A stretch of DNA of 64,000 nt from Cheiracanthium punctorium (taxonomy: Eukaryota > Arthropoda > Arachnida > Araneae > Cheiracanthiidae): the NCBI GenBank assembly GCA_038373885.1, contig JAWZYV010012337.1:1-64000 (forward strand), read 5' to 3'. Made by a program: the position numbers and the translations under genes. Shown piece after piece: positions 46,241-58,542 of this stretch. The notes under the pieces were generated by a model that saw only the letters and a program-made list of their open reading frames with translations, ran no database searches and had not been told where the DNA came from. Every line of letters begins with the position of its first letter. Position 1 is the stretch's first letter.

Positions 46241-47483
46241 CAGCGACGGATTAATACAATTTTGTCGGGGGTGGGGGTGGGTATAGTTAGTTTGACGCGG
46301 GATCAGTTAGTTAGAAGATCGGCACATACATTTATTTTATGTAAGTGAAATAGAATGTTTTATATTATTTTTTTTTCTCAATTGGGGTGGTTGGGCCCCT
46401 GTAAAGAAGTTATTTGGTTGGGCTGATTTAAATTTAAAGACTGCGTTGTGATACATGATATTCCAGGTTCGAATACACTTATAGTTACAATAAAATAAGA
46501 AGACTTAAATACTTGAAACTATTTTATTAAACATATACTATTGATACATTATTATAACGGGCGGTGGTGGCTCAGCGAAAATAAAATAACGTCCTATATG
46601 GACAGTGAAATTAAGGTGGAATGATTTAAAAATTACGCCAGCACAGAATTACATATTGGCGAGAACAATAACTTGGACGAGATTAATAACGCCAATTCTA
46701 GAGCAACCCTAACAGTTAAACCAATAAAATTACAATGACGTAATCGCGAGCAAATAATTTTAAAGACGTCGGAAGGGGAACAATTACTAACTTACGCCAT
46801 CAGGATGCCAAGAGGGAAAGCAGAAAGTACGTTGGTTTTGCAAACGGACGTAATATAATCTATTTTTAGCACACCGGTCTGAAGATACAAAGAACAAAAA
46901 GAATAGTGCATACAGGGAAAAGTAAATATACAGATTTAAAAGCCGATATGGCAGAAAAATGAAAAAAGAAGTGATTTAGAATTCTTGAATTTTGGATAGA
47001 TTACATTAAAGAAAGTCAAAGTAAATGATTATTAAATTAGATATGTGATCTTCATCATAGCCCCTCCACCCCTCCCAACCTCCTTGTAATTCATCCTTGT
47101 TTCCTGATGCGGCAGATTTCAAATTTAAAGTCAAATTCTTCCCACACTCACACACTCGTTTTAACATAGTAACTAATACAATTGTGATACTTTGACTTAA
47201 ATATCGTCTTTGGCACGAACACACGATCTTTTATATAACCTAAAAAAAAAAATCGCCTGGTCTTAGATACGGAGAGCGAGGTGACCATGGAAGACCGCGA
47301 TTGTCGTCTGCAGAACCTTGTCCAATCCAATGATGAGGAATGGTTTGTGAAATAAAACTTGCAATGTTTCTTTCTTGTAGAAGACTTTACTGGAGAAGAA
47401 AATATTGTAAGTTTTGTCTTTCTGGGATAGCAATTGCACTCCCCCACCACAACCCCCGACGAAATTGCGTTAATCCGTTCCTG
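46241..47483. mobile_element. 1.24-kb TIR element, hAT-like, decayed
   Basis: The left end CAGCGACGGATTAATACAAT and the inverted right end CAGGAACGGATTAACGCAAT stay similar for about 40 bp, including TCGGGGGT and G-rich tracts. CAG...CTG ends suggest hAT, but the flanks (TTCCGTGA and CCACGAAA) no longer show a duplication. No transposase is visible. Its left subterminal part (about 46300-46360) resembles 17420-17480 in the hAT at 16577-17946. Confidence 0.6.
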
Positions 47484-47699
47484 CCACGAAAGATTCAGTA
47501 TTGGACTTTTGTGGAAAAAAAAAAAAAAACTTGTAACATTTCTTTCTCCAACAAAGTCAACTTTGTTGATGTATTAATGACTATGTCATTCTATCTCTCA
47601 CTCTCACCCCTTTATTGAAAATGTGACATAAAAATGAGACACGAAAATACGTTGCGAAAATGTGACATAAAAGTAAGAATAAATGTCCGCTGAAAATAT

Positions 47700-47935
47700 T
47701 AGTATGTGTTACGTAAACCAGCGATTTCTATAAACTCCGTAAGGTTGCATTTATTTGATAAAAAGAGTGTTTAAAATTTTCATCCGTTTTGCAAATGTTA
47801 TATGAGAATATGGCAAAAATGTTTAGATAAAATAAAATGATAGAATATGTTACGTAAACCAGCGATTCCATAAGCTCCGTAAGGTTGCTTTCATCTGATA
47901 AAATGATTGTTTAAAAATTTTATCCATTTATTTAA
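47700..47935 (+). repeat. Tandem duplication of ~90 bp
   Basis: ATGTTACGTAAACCAGCGAT recurs near 47703 and 47847, each followed by CTCCGTAAGGTTGC and a TTGATAAAA or CTGATAAAA block. Confidence 0.8.
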
Positions 47936-47939
47936 ATAA

Positions 47940-48515
47940 TATTAGTTCACAACAGCTTTAATCTATTGTTAGTATATTTCGTCAGCTGTAGAACATGCAT
48001 CACATGTATTTTTCTATAAATAGGTTACAATCATAAAAATTTCAACATAGGGTTACCAGGCGAAATACACGAAAGAGGAAAAATAAAATGACATAGCCAA
48101 TTAATATCCTTTTTATATGGCAATAATGAAACTAAAAAATTAGGGGGTCTCCCCCTGACAAGGCTCGAACAGCCGAGTTTTTGAGCACTTCATATATTAT
48201 TTGTATTGAGAGCACTTCATAACATATTTGTATTGACAGTTAAACTTCACGCAAAACAATATACTTCCTTCAACTGCTTGAATAGGACATTCGGATATTT
48301 CTCATGTCCTTACCAATTTAGAAGGATCCATTTTTTAATCAGAATGAATAAATTGCACATAAACTAACGAAATAGTACATTTATTTATTTCACAATGGCA
48401 AAGTTACTGGCATGACACTTGCTCTGATTTTATCACCAAATGTAGACAAAATAGCACCTCCTGCCCCCCCTCAAGCCACAAAATTTCCTCCGGCGCTGAC
48501 TCATGCTCCTGAATG
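47940..48515. other. Unassigned sequence
   Basis: AT-rich, with a short C-rich patch (48460-48475) just before the retrotransposon. No gene is seen. Confidence 0.4.
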
Positions 48516-48520
48516 CCAAT

Positions 48521-49626
48521 TGTACAGAAGATATTTTTGTGAAAATAATTTTAATATGTTGGTGATAGCCATGCGAAAGCATGTAAATCCAGAACAAGAA
48601 AACCGTAGAGAATTAAAAAATTGTGGCGCAGGGCATGTGATCGATGATAGTGGTTAGTGTTTGATGAATTAGTTGAACACAGGGTTTTTCCCTGATTTAC
48701 GTATTTTCCTTCTAACATCTTTACAAACACACACATACCTAGAATACTTGAGCATGCAGTAAACATCTTTATCGAAGGAAAAGAAAACGATCATCAACAT
48801 GCAAGGTGTGAATAATTCCTTGCACTAAATAAAACATCACTTCCGAACTCTATAGATGAAGACGAATGAAAATGCACTATTTCTCAATTCACCGTAATTG
48901 AAGAAAACAGATTATTGACGATAATGACAATTTTTTATTTTCAGCATCACAATATCACAATATAGGCTTCTAGGTTAAATTGCACACGATCAATATTGAA
49001 GTAAGGAGAAACAACATATTTTTACATAAAATTAGAATATATTATGGGCACGGACAGAGGCACAAGCCCCGAAGGGCAAGTGCTTGTCCAAACCTCCAAC
49101 GCAGCTCTACTCTGCTCGCTAACTTACAACTAACTGCTCATATTCAAAGATGCACAGGGGGGTATGTCACGAGGTCAACTTTTGCCGTTAAGCTATTACA
49201 TATGTAAGAGAGAAAAAGGAACACGAAAGACTTTACTAGAACATTCGATGCATGCAGCTGCACTCAGAGAAACAAAAAAGAGAAACAAAACACTGCGGTT
49301 TGGGAGCAGTGCAATACTGCAAGTTAGGCTTTCATATGAATCAGTGTGAAAAGAGGATTGGAAGAAAAAATATAAATAAAACAGATTGCAGCTGTAAATT
49401 TGATTAGCATAGCAGAAGGCAGGAAATCGAAATGATTAAAAGTGCGTTATTGCCTTACAAATAAAATGGCTGAAAGGAAATTTGAAAGCCTTGAAAAGAG
49501 TTACTGTTAAAAACTTATAATTAATTAAATTTAGAATACAGTATTATTTTAAATTTAGATAACAATAATTAAGATTTGTATTGGTAATTATTTTATAAAA
49601 AATATGCACGTTGTGTCAACGTGACA
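48521..49626 (-). repeat. 3' LTR (element on minus strand)
   Basis: 1106 bp, with no differences found on reading when compared with 52190-53295. On the minus strand it begins TGTCACGTTGACACAACGTG, where CACGTTG and CAACGTG form a small terminal hairpin, and it ends CTTCTGTACA. Short open frames inside it (for example 48551-48766) occur identically in the other LTR and are not genes. Confidence 0.92.
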
Positions 49627-49642
49627 TATACTCCCCCAAGTT
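49627..49642 (-). other. Polypurine tract before the 3' LTR
   Basis: The minus strand reads CTTGGGGGAGTATA directly before the LTR. A G-rich purine tract at this place serves as the plus-strand DNA primer in LTR retrotransposons and fixes the element's orientation. Confidence 0.6.
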
Positions 49643-52164
49643 TAGGAGAAAAAAAAATATACGCATTATATATTCAATCAGCAAAACACAAAATAAAAAT
49701 ATTCATTTCTAAAGCAATATTGAAGATTTAGAGTGCTGAAAAAAAGTAAGGTGACTAGGTATATACTGAAAATATTACAGTTCAAATATAGTTTTTGCGA
49801 TTTACATTCAGAAAAGTTCTTGTAACATATCACCAATAAGCAAGTAGTATCCTAATAAAAGAGATCTTTTTAACACAAGTCCTTTTTTTTATGCATAGTC
49901 TTATGAGCTGAAATTCAATTACTATATGCAAGATTTTCGCAATAAAACTTTGAATTTAAAGGTAATTGGTATAACTGTTCTGTTCAAAACACTGAAACAA
50001 CTGCGTAACAGTCTTTAAAAAAAGTCCTGGAAGAACATCTTGTTACCATACATAAAATGTTTGGCATGGAAATAAACTTTGGTAATACACATCAAGTTAT
50101 GTAATTAAAACTATTCAATCTCAAAAATTGTAATACATAAAAATATTTGTCACAATACTTAATAAAAACATACGAAACTTCTAATAATATACTATCGTCA
50201 TATGCAATTTTTTTATATTCACTGTTTGAGAGACAACTTTCACATATAATATTCTCAAATTAATTCTTTAGGATCCAAAAATATTTTTTTTAAATTATAA
50301 TTCTCAAGCATAATATTCATAACCTAGGATTTTATTATTATCATCATCAAAAAGGCCATTTATTTTGCTTCAACATGGATCCTTGTAACATTTTTATGGT
50401 ACCAAAAAAATTATTTAAAAATGACAAGTATTGTTCATATCTGAATACATTAACCTTATAAACATAAAACATACACAATGTATTTTAAATAAATATCCAA
50501 AATAACAAAACAGTAAAAAGTTTTAACATTCTAAATAAGAAAACAGTTTGTGTGTCTTAAAACAATTGAAAAAAAAATATGTGTGCAAAAAATGTAGTTT
50601 GGAGAAAATTGAAATTGTTTGATATCATTTAATTTCTCCAAGAATCAAAAACACATATGCATAGAATAGTAGAAAATACAAAAAAATGTTTCAAAATGAC
50701 ACGTCACTGGGCAAAAAAATGCAAAATAACTGTGTGTAAAAAATTACTGAAAATTTAAGAAAAGAAAAAAACTTTATGTGACTTGTAAACAAGAAACTGG
50801 AACTATCCAATGCAAATAGGGGATCAGGCTATTCACATTACAAGGCTCAAGCACTCATTTAAAAGTACACAATGTGTGCAAGACAACAATATAATTCAAG
50901 AGATAAAAAATCAGTACTTCAACTATAAAATTGTGTAAAAAAATGACATAAAAGGTATATTGTGAGGTAAAAATTGGAAAAAAAAAATATGATGCCATGT
51001 TGTGCCATGGACTTAAGTATGCAAGAATGCAGTGTGTATAAAAACAAAAACAAAAAAAGTTGTGTACCTCAGAAGGCATTGCCATGGACCTGAAAATTAT
51101 AACAACCGTGTGGAAAGAAAAACAAATGTGGCGAAAGCAGACTTTGACATGGTGAGGAAAAAAGAGTGCATGTACCTCAGAGAGGCTGTACCATGAATAT
51201 CAAAATGTAAAATGCAGTATATAGAGAAAAAGTATGAAGCATGGAACAAACTGCATAAAAAACGCAACCCAAAACAATGCATACCGCTGAAACCATCAAA
51301 GAAGACAAAATAAAAGGAAAACTGGACCAGCCAGTAACCAAAAATGATGCAAACAAACACTATATCTCGCATTGCAATAGGGTATGGAATTCACAATATA
51401 CAAAAATGAGTGTAGAATTGTAGTCCTAAAAAATTTCACCAACATGTGTAAATTTCATAAAAAGTCTTACATGATAAAAATGGGTACACTAAAAAAATGA
51501 AAATTATGTAAACAAATGAAAACTATTATCATAAGGTATTTTAAGCAAATTAAACACATGTATATATCAAAATTAAATCAAATAGGATATAATGGGTATA
51601 AGTTTGTGTAACTCTTGAAAAGTTGTAATTGCTGTTCGGGGAAAATTATTATGAAACTCAAGTACAAACAACAAGAGCTTAAGTTATAAAAATAAGAGAC
51701 ATTGCTTGTTGAGGAAAAGTGAATGTAATCTTATATTATTATTACTTGAAATCATCTCTTACTTATCTCGGTATAAAAAAATTACGTCACATATACTACT
51801 ACTATAATTACTTAGTACAGCAAATAAAAATGTTCATGCAAAAATGACTGAAAAATTATCATAAAAAGTTGTTCTCAAATATTACTCATCATTTTTTTTT
51901 TACACTAAACACACACATATATAAATTTCTTCGATATTATATTTATACATACATTAATACACTTCGCACTATTAGAGTTTCCAAAAAATTCAAATAAACA
52001 AATAAGCCATAGGGTTCTTATAAAACAATTTAGCACTTTCAGAACATTTTAACGTCAAAATATCAAAAAGGTTTTCAAGCGAAAAAAAGTTAAAATCCAA
52101 GTGCAAATGACAGTGCAAAAGAATATAATAAAAAAACTATATAACGCAACATACTTCGCAAGCG
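49643..52164 (-). other. Interior of the LTR element, no coding capacity
   Basis: The sequence is very AT-rich with strong strand asymmetry (A-rich on plus, T-rich on minus). Short repeats of GTACCTCAGA with a nearby CCATGRA block occur at about 51064 and 51171, spaced 107 bp. The longest frames (76 and 91 codons, about 50855-51372) lack any retroviral motif. Confidence 0.7.
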
Positions 52165-52187
52165 GTTCGTGCCTGGTACTGGCACCA
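52165..52187 (-). other. tRNA primer-binding site
   Basis: Two bases inside the 5' LTR the minus strand reads TGGTGCCAGTACCAGG, continuing to GAACC. Its complement ends in ...GGCACCA and contains GGTTCG at the distance expected for a tRNA T-loop, so it looks like the last ~23 nt of a tRNA. The tRNA identity was not determined. Confidence 0.7.
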
Positions 52188-52189
52188 GA

Positions 52190-53295
52190 TGTACAGAAGA
52201 TATTTTTGTGAAAATAATTTTAATATGTTGGTGATAGCCATGCGAAAGCATGTAAATCCAGAACAAGAAAACCGTAGAGAATTAAAAAATTGTGGCGCAG
52301 GGCATGTGATCGATGATAGTGGTTAGTGTTTGATGAATTAGTTGAACACAGGGTTTTTCCCTGATTTACGTATTTTCCTTCTAACATCTTTACAAACACA
52401 CACATACCTAGAATACTTGAGCATGCAGTAAACATCTTTATCGAAGGAAAAGAAAACGATCATCAACATGCAAGGTGTGAATAATTCCTTGCACTAAATA
52501 AAACATCACTTCCGAACTCTATAGATGAAGACGAATGAAAATGCACTATTTCTCAATTCACCGTAATTGAAGAAAACAGATTATTGACGATAATGACAAT
52601 TTTTTATTTTCAGCATCACAATATCACAATATAGGCTTCTAGGTTAAATTGCACACGATCAATATTGAAGTAAGGAGAAACAACATATTTTTACATAAAA
52701 TTAGAATATATTATGGGCACGGACAGAGGCACAAGCCCCGAAGGGCAAGTGCTTGTCCAAACCTCCAACGCAGCTCTACTCTGCTCGCTAACTTACAACT
52801 AACTGCTCATATTCAAAGATGCACAGGGGGGTATGTCACGAGGTCAACTTTTGCCGTTAAGCTATTACATATGTAAGAGAGAAAAAGGAACACGAAAGAC
52901 TTTACTAGAACATTCGATGCATGCAGCTGCACTCAGAGAAACAAAAAAGAGAAACAAAACACTGCGGTTTGGGAGCAGTGCAATACTGCAAGTTAGGCTT
53001 TCATATGAATCAGTGTGAAAAGAGGATTGGAAGAAAAAATATAAATAAAACAGATTGCAGCTGTAAATTTGATTAGCATAGCAGAAGGCAGGAAATCGAA
53101 ATGATTAAAAGTGCGTTATTGCCTTACAAATAAAATGGCTGAAAGGAAATTTGAAAGCCTTGAAAAGAGTTACTGTTAAAAACTTATAATTAATTAAATT
53201 TAGAATACAGTATTATTTTAAATTTAGATAACAATAATTAAGATTTGTATTGGTAATTATTTTATAAAAAATATGCACGTTGTGTCAACGTGACA
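52190..53295 (-). repeat. 5' LTR (element on minus strand)
   Basis: Direct repeat of 48521-49626 at an offset of 3669 bp, followed by the CCAAT duplication at 53296-53300. Confidence 0.92.
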
Positions 53296-53434
53296 CCAAT
53301 GTTATAGTAAAACTGTTTTTATTTTAGTGTTCATATTTAAACGCCTATTTGAAACTTTTTATTTGATAATCGAGACACAATAATTAAATTTATAAATGAA
53401 TAAAATTTAAAATGTAGCAAAAGTTTAAATTTTT

Positions 53435-53575
53435 TTTTAAAACTTTAATGTTCTTGCGGTACCTCAAGACGTACTTCAAAATTTTTCATATTTTTAATTT
53501 AACTTAGCTACACCAAAGGGCAACTTTTCCGCGCTATTACAAGTTAAGAATCGAAAGTTAAATTTTTTTTTTTGT
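53435..53575 (-). repeat. Single satellite unit related to 44600-45065
   Basis: On the minus strand TAATAGCGCGGAAAAGTTGC is followed by a block with TCTTGAGGTACCGCAAGAAC, in the same order as the satellite unit features (TTATAG...AAAAGTTG...CATCTTGAG...GCAAAGAG). Confidence 0.55.
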
Positions 53576-53579
53576 TGTT

Positions 53580-55060
53580 CCTTCCTACCATCTTACTGCA
53601 CGGACACATGTATACCTAGTTATTTTTTTTTTTCTACAAGTTCTATTTTATGAAGGCCAGTTATTTGCACGAAAAATAGTTATTCTTGTTATTCTTTTAG
53701 CAAATCATTTACAGCTTTATTTCGTCCTTATAGGTACAATGCCCAACATTAATGGGCCCGAAATCAGTGGATTTAAATTTTACGCAAAGTAAGGACTTGT
53801 ACGCGCGTTTCATGTTAAACACAATACAAAATAGTTCTCGGTTAAACTATACCAATGTGTTGAAATGAGAGGAATTTTCCTGACTTTGAAAGATGTGTTA
53901 TAGTTAATTTTCGCATTAATACCAAGTCTATTCGCACTGTAGAATTACATTGTCCAAGGTCAACTCTGCAGATCAACATGTCGTGTAGAAATGGAAGACT
54001 AAAAGGGTTGGAAATAAAAGTGCGCAAGTCGGTCGTCCTAGAAAATTGACATAACGGGTTCGGCATGTTCTGAAGCGTTAGGCTAATAAGGTACACAAGA
54101 ATTCACTCCTAATCATCAATGAAGAATTCAGCAAGCAACAGGGATGTACGAATCAACTACTGTACACTAAAAATGCGTGCACTCTCTAACCGCACAATCA
54201 ATGTGCGATCCGTGAGCGCACATACTGTTTGCACGGTCCTTGCGCAATGGTTTGACGAACATTGACGTCATAACTAAAGTCTTCACGTCAGAGATACACT
54301 GAATTTCTGTTTTTTTTTTAAAGAAATAATTATGAATAAATGGATATAGCTTAAATTAAAAATAAGTTTCTTAATTATACATAAATTTAATTTAGTTAAG
54401 TACTTCTTGGTGCCATTCGTTAAAAATTAATTTTATATAATGCTGCTTGAATTATATATGCTATGCTGCGGAGCTGCAGAATGTGCAGCGCCGCACTTCT
54501 TTACTTTCTTAACGAGCAACAAGGCGTGTGTTCAATGTTGCCAGATTGCGGGTATTTATGCAAAAGAAGGTTATTTTCGATGGTTGAGGGTATTTGTGAG
54601 GGTACTTTAAAGAAGCAAGTATTTGAGGGTAATTACGTTTTTAGATATTTGAAGATATTTTTTTTTTCATTTTTTTAAATTTTACATAACCTGGCAAATA
54701 TATTTAACAGAAATTCTGTTGTACTGGTTATTACACACTATTTCTGGGAATCAATGGATTTACGTGTGACAATTTCACCTTCTTCCCTCCCTCCACCGCT
54801 CCCCTCCCCAGAGCTCTTTACAAATCAACAGCCGTGGGCAAACAATACAGAAAAGTCAACCAGTCTTCAGGAGGAAGAAGGATATCATTTCCATCTGGGA
54901 TACGTGTTTCTTTCATCACTGGGATGACAAAGATTCAAAATCAGTACATGAACTTCCCTGTTTTTATTTTTCTTTAAATGAGGGTATTCCCATGAAATCG
55001 AAATCTCCGGAATTCTGTCGATACAGCTTGTACATGAAGAACTAACGCATTCGCTGAATC
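53580..55060. other. AT-rich filler, no gene seen
   Basis: Scattered short frames only. A run of GTGCGCA-type words lies at about 54175-54250. Confidence 0.45.
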
Positions 55061-55061
55061 A

Positions 55062-55240
55062 TAGTGTAGATTATGTGCACATTCAATTGTGCATCCCGAA
55101 TACTCAACTGAGTACACAGTTCAGAGTAGCCATACCACACATTCATTATGTAGATTAAGTTCAGAATCAATTGTGCATCCTGAATGCACAAACTGAGTGC
55201 TACACAATTATGTACAGCAGCTGAGAGCGCATATACAGTG
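55062..55240 (+). repeat. Two-unit tandem repeat (~84 bp)
   Basis: GTAGATTATG or GTAGATTAAG, then TCAATTGTGCATCC and AACTGAGT, recur at about 55066 and 55150 with moderate divergence. Confidence 0.65.
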
Positions 55241-55609
55241 TGTTTCCCCAGTACACACATCAGTAAACTATAAGTATCTTTTTAGTGAGTACGTGTGACA
55301 TATAGATTTGCGGAATGTATCACTCTGGCACAGTCTATCTGTACATGTTATCCGTACATGTGATGTACGGAAATACCCTTATCCGTTTGATGTACGGATT
55401 CGCAAAGTAGTGCGATGTACTACTTTTCGAAAAGAACTACACGCCCACAATGTCCATGAGTGTGTTCTATCCTCAAACGACACCGTTACATCCAACAAAG
55501 CAGAAAGATTGTTGCTTGGGATGTCACAATTGGATTTTGAGCCACTGGAAACTCTTATATGGAACAAGACATGCTATATTCTCTTCTATTTTCTGGGTGT
55601 GTGTAATTA

Positions 55610-55770
55610 TGTGATGGCCGGACTCAAGGATGTTTTTTGACTCTTGCACAGGACCAGCGACAGCATATTTCCTTTGTTGTCTCCCACAGCTATGGCCGGA
55701 CCGAGGGATATTTTTTGAGTCTCGTAGAGGACTAGCCAGAACATAGGTTATATATGACTCAGTATGCAGT
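55610..55770 (-). repeat. 78-bp tandem duplication in a minus-strand open frame
   Basis: ATGGCCGGAC begins at 55614 and 55692. The unit length (78 bp) is divisible by three, so the minus-strand frame repeats a 26-residue unit (DSKNIPRSGHS and ESKNILESGHH). No family is recognised. It may be a coding minisatellite fragment or chance in a decayed repeat. Confidence 0.45.
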
Positions 55771-55899
55771 AATTTACTGATTCTTTTTGCCGTTGTTGAT
55801 TTGAATAATCTATATTTATAGTCCCCTAACATATGCGGCATCCAAATCCACGATATTTCTACGCTGCAAACGGCAACAACTAGGCGTAAACACATGCGG

Positions 55900-57640
55900 A
55901 AAAAAATTCAAATTAACAATTCAATGACGTCAAACAGGAAGCTGCCTGCCTGAATGAGAAAACTTTAAAACTGTTAAAACGCCATATTCAGTTGCTCCAT
56001 CTGTTTTACACTAACTGTAATGTTTAAAATTTTGTAAATAACTCTCAATTTTCCCATTAATTATTAACGGTAAGAGATTAGTCCATTTTTTTTTTTTGGT
56101 TACAGCACTATATGTTGTAAACATATTTTTAAAAAATAAGTGTTAAGAAGTTTCTTACTACTAGATTCAATATTATTCAAAACGCTTAAATTAATATCTG
56201 CTTTTACATTATTTTACAAGTTAATTTCTTGTTGATTTCGGATCCCTTTAAATGGAAAAAATAGAATCTAATGATGACAACGAGGTCTTCTCCAAGCAAT
56301 GAACTATGACCTATAGCTCTCGATTTAACGTCGCGACATCAAACATTACTTAAAAGACTCAGAATTGGATAGTGTTTCAGGTAACCGAAATGGTTATAAT
56401 GATGATTGTTGTTAACACTTATTTTTAAGATTTTCAAAATTAATTTGAGATTTTGAAGTTTTGAATATCTTTTTTAAATGCTACATATAGACATACACGT
56501 ATACGCATATATCCATTTAAAAGAAAAGAAATATGCTAGCATCGATTATTTTCAAATTCGTGTATTAAATCTTTTCTATTTTACTTTCTAGGAAAATAAT
56601 TTGGAAAATTATGACAATGATATTAAACATTAAACGAAAAAGTCCATGAAGAGAATATGTAGATAAATTAATAAGAAGAGATTCTACTTTTGAAAAAGAA
56701 AGTAGATTAATTAACAAAAAAATAACCACGATAATAAATAGCTTGAAAAAATCTTAACCCGAACTAAATGCAAATAATATTTCAAACGGAAGCATGCATA
56801 AAAGTCTAGAAAAGCTAAAAAGAGAAATAAAGAAAATAAAAATAAAGAAAAATCCACACTTCACGGGATCGCGTGTTTACCGACAATCATAAAAGCAAGT
56901 TCAGTCTCGTCCATTAGAAACTTTCTGTTTTATAGAGCATAAAATTCCAAAGGATGGAAAAGTAATAGAATAAGAAGATCGAAATATAAAAAATACCCGT
57001 CAAATTAAATCCTTTTTCTTCATTTTCAATTTCAATGCAATAAAATTTTACTTATGTCAATAATTTATACTTTTAGAACCGAAAATATTACTTCTACGAA
57101 ATCTCAAAAGTGTATAACCACAATTTACTTCACTCGTAAATTTCTGACTGCGAGAAAATCCTCTGTATCAAGCTTATCATTTTAACTATAGACGTCACAA
57201 GATAAAAATACTTCTACATATATATATTTAGAGGAGCAGATAGCGAGAAGTAGCTCATGTAAGCTTAAGCTTTTTTATTGCTATCATCGAAATAATGTTT
57301 AGACATTCTTTGAAGAAGAAGGAAGTTTTTACCACAATTTGGGGATTTTTCTTCTTTTTTGGATTCGATATAAAATGTAATGTCTATTTAAGTTTAGAAT
57401 GAATACATTTGAATGTTTGTTTTAATACATCATTTCTAATCTATCTATTAGTTAAAAATATCATGTTAAAAGGTAATGTTGATTTTAAATTCATACGAAA
57501 ATAGGCAATTGTTAATTCATATACTGCTTTTCTTTTCTAATATTGTTAAACAATCATCTTTTCTCGTGTTAGTTTATGAAATGCATTCTTACTCACACAT
57601 GTAAACATTATATATAGTTACACTTGTTTATAATGCAAAA
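55900..57640. other. AT-rich filler, no gene seen
   Basis: Nothing is supported here. Confidence 0.5.
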
Positions 57641-57645
57641 ATATA

Positions 57646-58540
57646 CTGTGTCCAAAAGCAAGGTCACAACTCAAAGTTTGTGATAACTGAGGAAATATTC
57701 AGTTTATTGTATAAAACTTTGACACATAGATATATCATCGTAGGAGAGAGCATATAACAGCATAACGATATCAAAAGGAGTTTAGTTGTTAGTTAATATA
57801 CATGCAATATCAAAAACAGTCAAATACCCCTCAATTATAACTCGTTAAATGTTTATCTTATAAGGAGCGGTCACCGTGCGCTGCTATACAAACCTCATAA
57901 TAAACCATCATACTGTTAATGAGGACATCAAAAATTCCTTGCAGAAGTAGATCCCAATCTTCCAAAAGCGAGGCCTTTAATGAGTGCAGGGCAGGGGCTT
58001 GAACGTTAAACAATGCCTCTTGCTACATCATCTCAAACATAATCTTTGGGATTGAGATCTGGAGTCTTCGCAGGTCAGATCATGCAGTGAGTTTCTCCTC
58101 TTCAAGAATATCATCAATAATGTGAGCTCTGTGTTGCCCCACATTTGCGTCCATGAAAGGAGTTTTGGGCTTACAACTGTCGGTAAAATCCTCCGATACT
58201 GCAGTGCGATGGGACAACCAAAATAATAGTCGTGACGCATTGCTGCACGGCTGTCGTAGCAATACGATGCCCTGGACAAGGATTCTTCTGTCTCCAAATT
58301 TATCGATTTGCTAGCATTAGAGGAATGAAGAGAGTAAGTAGATGGTAAGAAGACGTAGAATCTGTCTTTAGAGAGCTCTGTAGTCGTTGCCTCCCTAGGT
58401 GTATGGCCGTGCACTTAATGCCGATTAGCGAGTCTTTGCAGGTGTCATCAGTCTTGGTCGGCTTTGACTGGACTTTCTGGTAATGCTACCACTTCTTTTA
58501 AATTAATTACACAACTTGGATATCACTTTTGAAGACACTG
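57646..58540 (-). mobile_element. Decayed, internally deleted Tc1 element (Tc1-c)
   Basis: The left end CTGTGTCCAAAAGCAAGG (after TA at 57644-57645) has an imperfect inverted partner near 58518-58540 (CAGTGTCTTCAAAAG when inverted), followed by TA. It encloses part of a minus-strand Tc1 transposase. At 895 bp it is shorter than a complete Tc1. Confidence 0.55.
57850..58420 (-). pseudogene. Tc1-type transposase, C-terminal half, broken
   Basis: The minus-strand frame contains FMDANVGQHRAHIIDDILEEE, the second-aspartate region of Tc1 transposases (consensus F-M-D-D-N-A-x-x-H-R-A). It is followed by DLRRLQISIPK, where the P-D-L-N-P-I-E block would be, and SLLEDWDLLLQGIF near the C-terminus. Frameshifts and stops separate these pieces, and the catalytic D-N pair is altered. 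It is non-functional. Confidence 0.65.
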
Positions 58541-58542
58541 TA

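Larger units (their letters stand above)
48521..53295 (-). mobile_element. Non-coding LTR retrotransposon (LARD-like), recent insertion
   Basis: Two 1106-bp direct repeats start TG and end CA, and target duplications CCAAT lie at 48516-48520 and 53296-53300. On the minus strand the order is 5' LTR (53295-52190), primer site 2 nt inside, a 2.56-kb interior, a polypurine tract and the 3' LTR (49626-48521). Reading along both LTRs I found no difference, which suggests a young insertion. The interior has no gag, protease, reverse transcriptase or integrase and only short biased frames, so the element must be mobilised by proteins from another element. The superfamily cannot be assigned from the ends alone. 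Confidence 0.9.

Noticed and set aside
48551..53018. Pairs of identical small proteins in the two repeats as duplicated genes
   Set aside because: They are identical only because the LTRs are. No start context or known domain supports them as genes.
48521..53295. The 1.1-kb direct repeats as a segmental duplication
   Set aside because: TG...CA ends, a CCAAT target duplication, a tRNA primer site and a polypurine tract identify them as LTRs.
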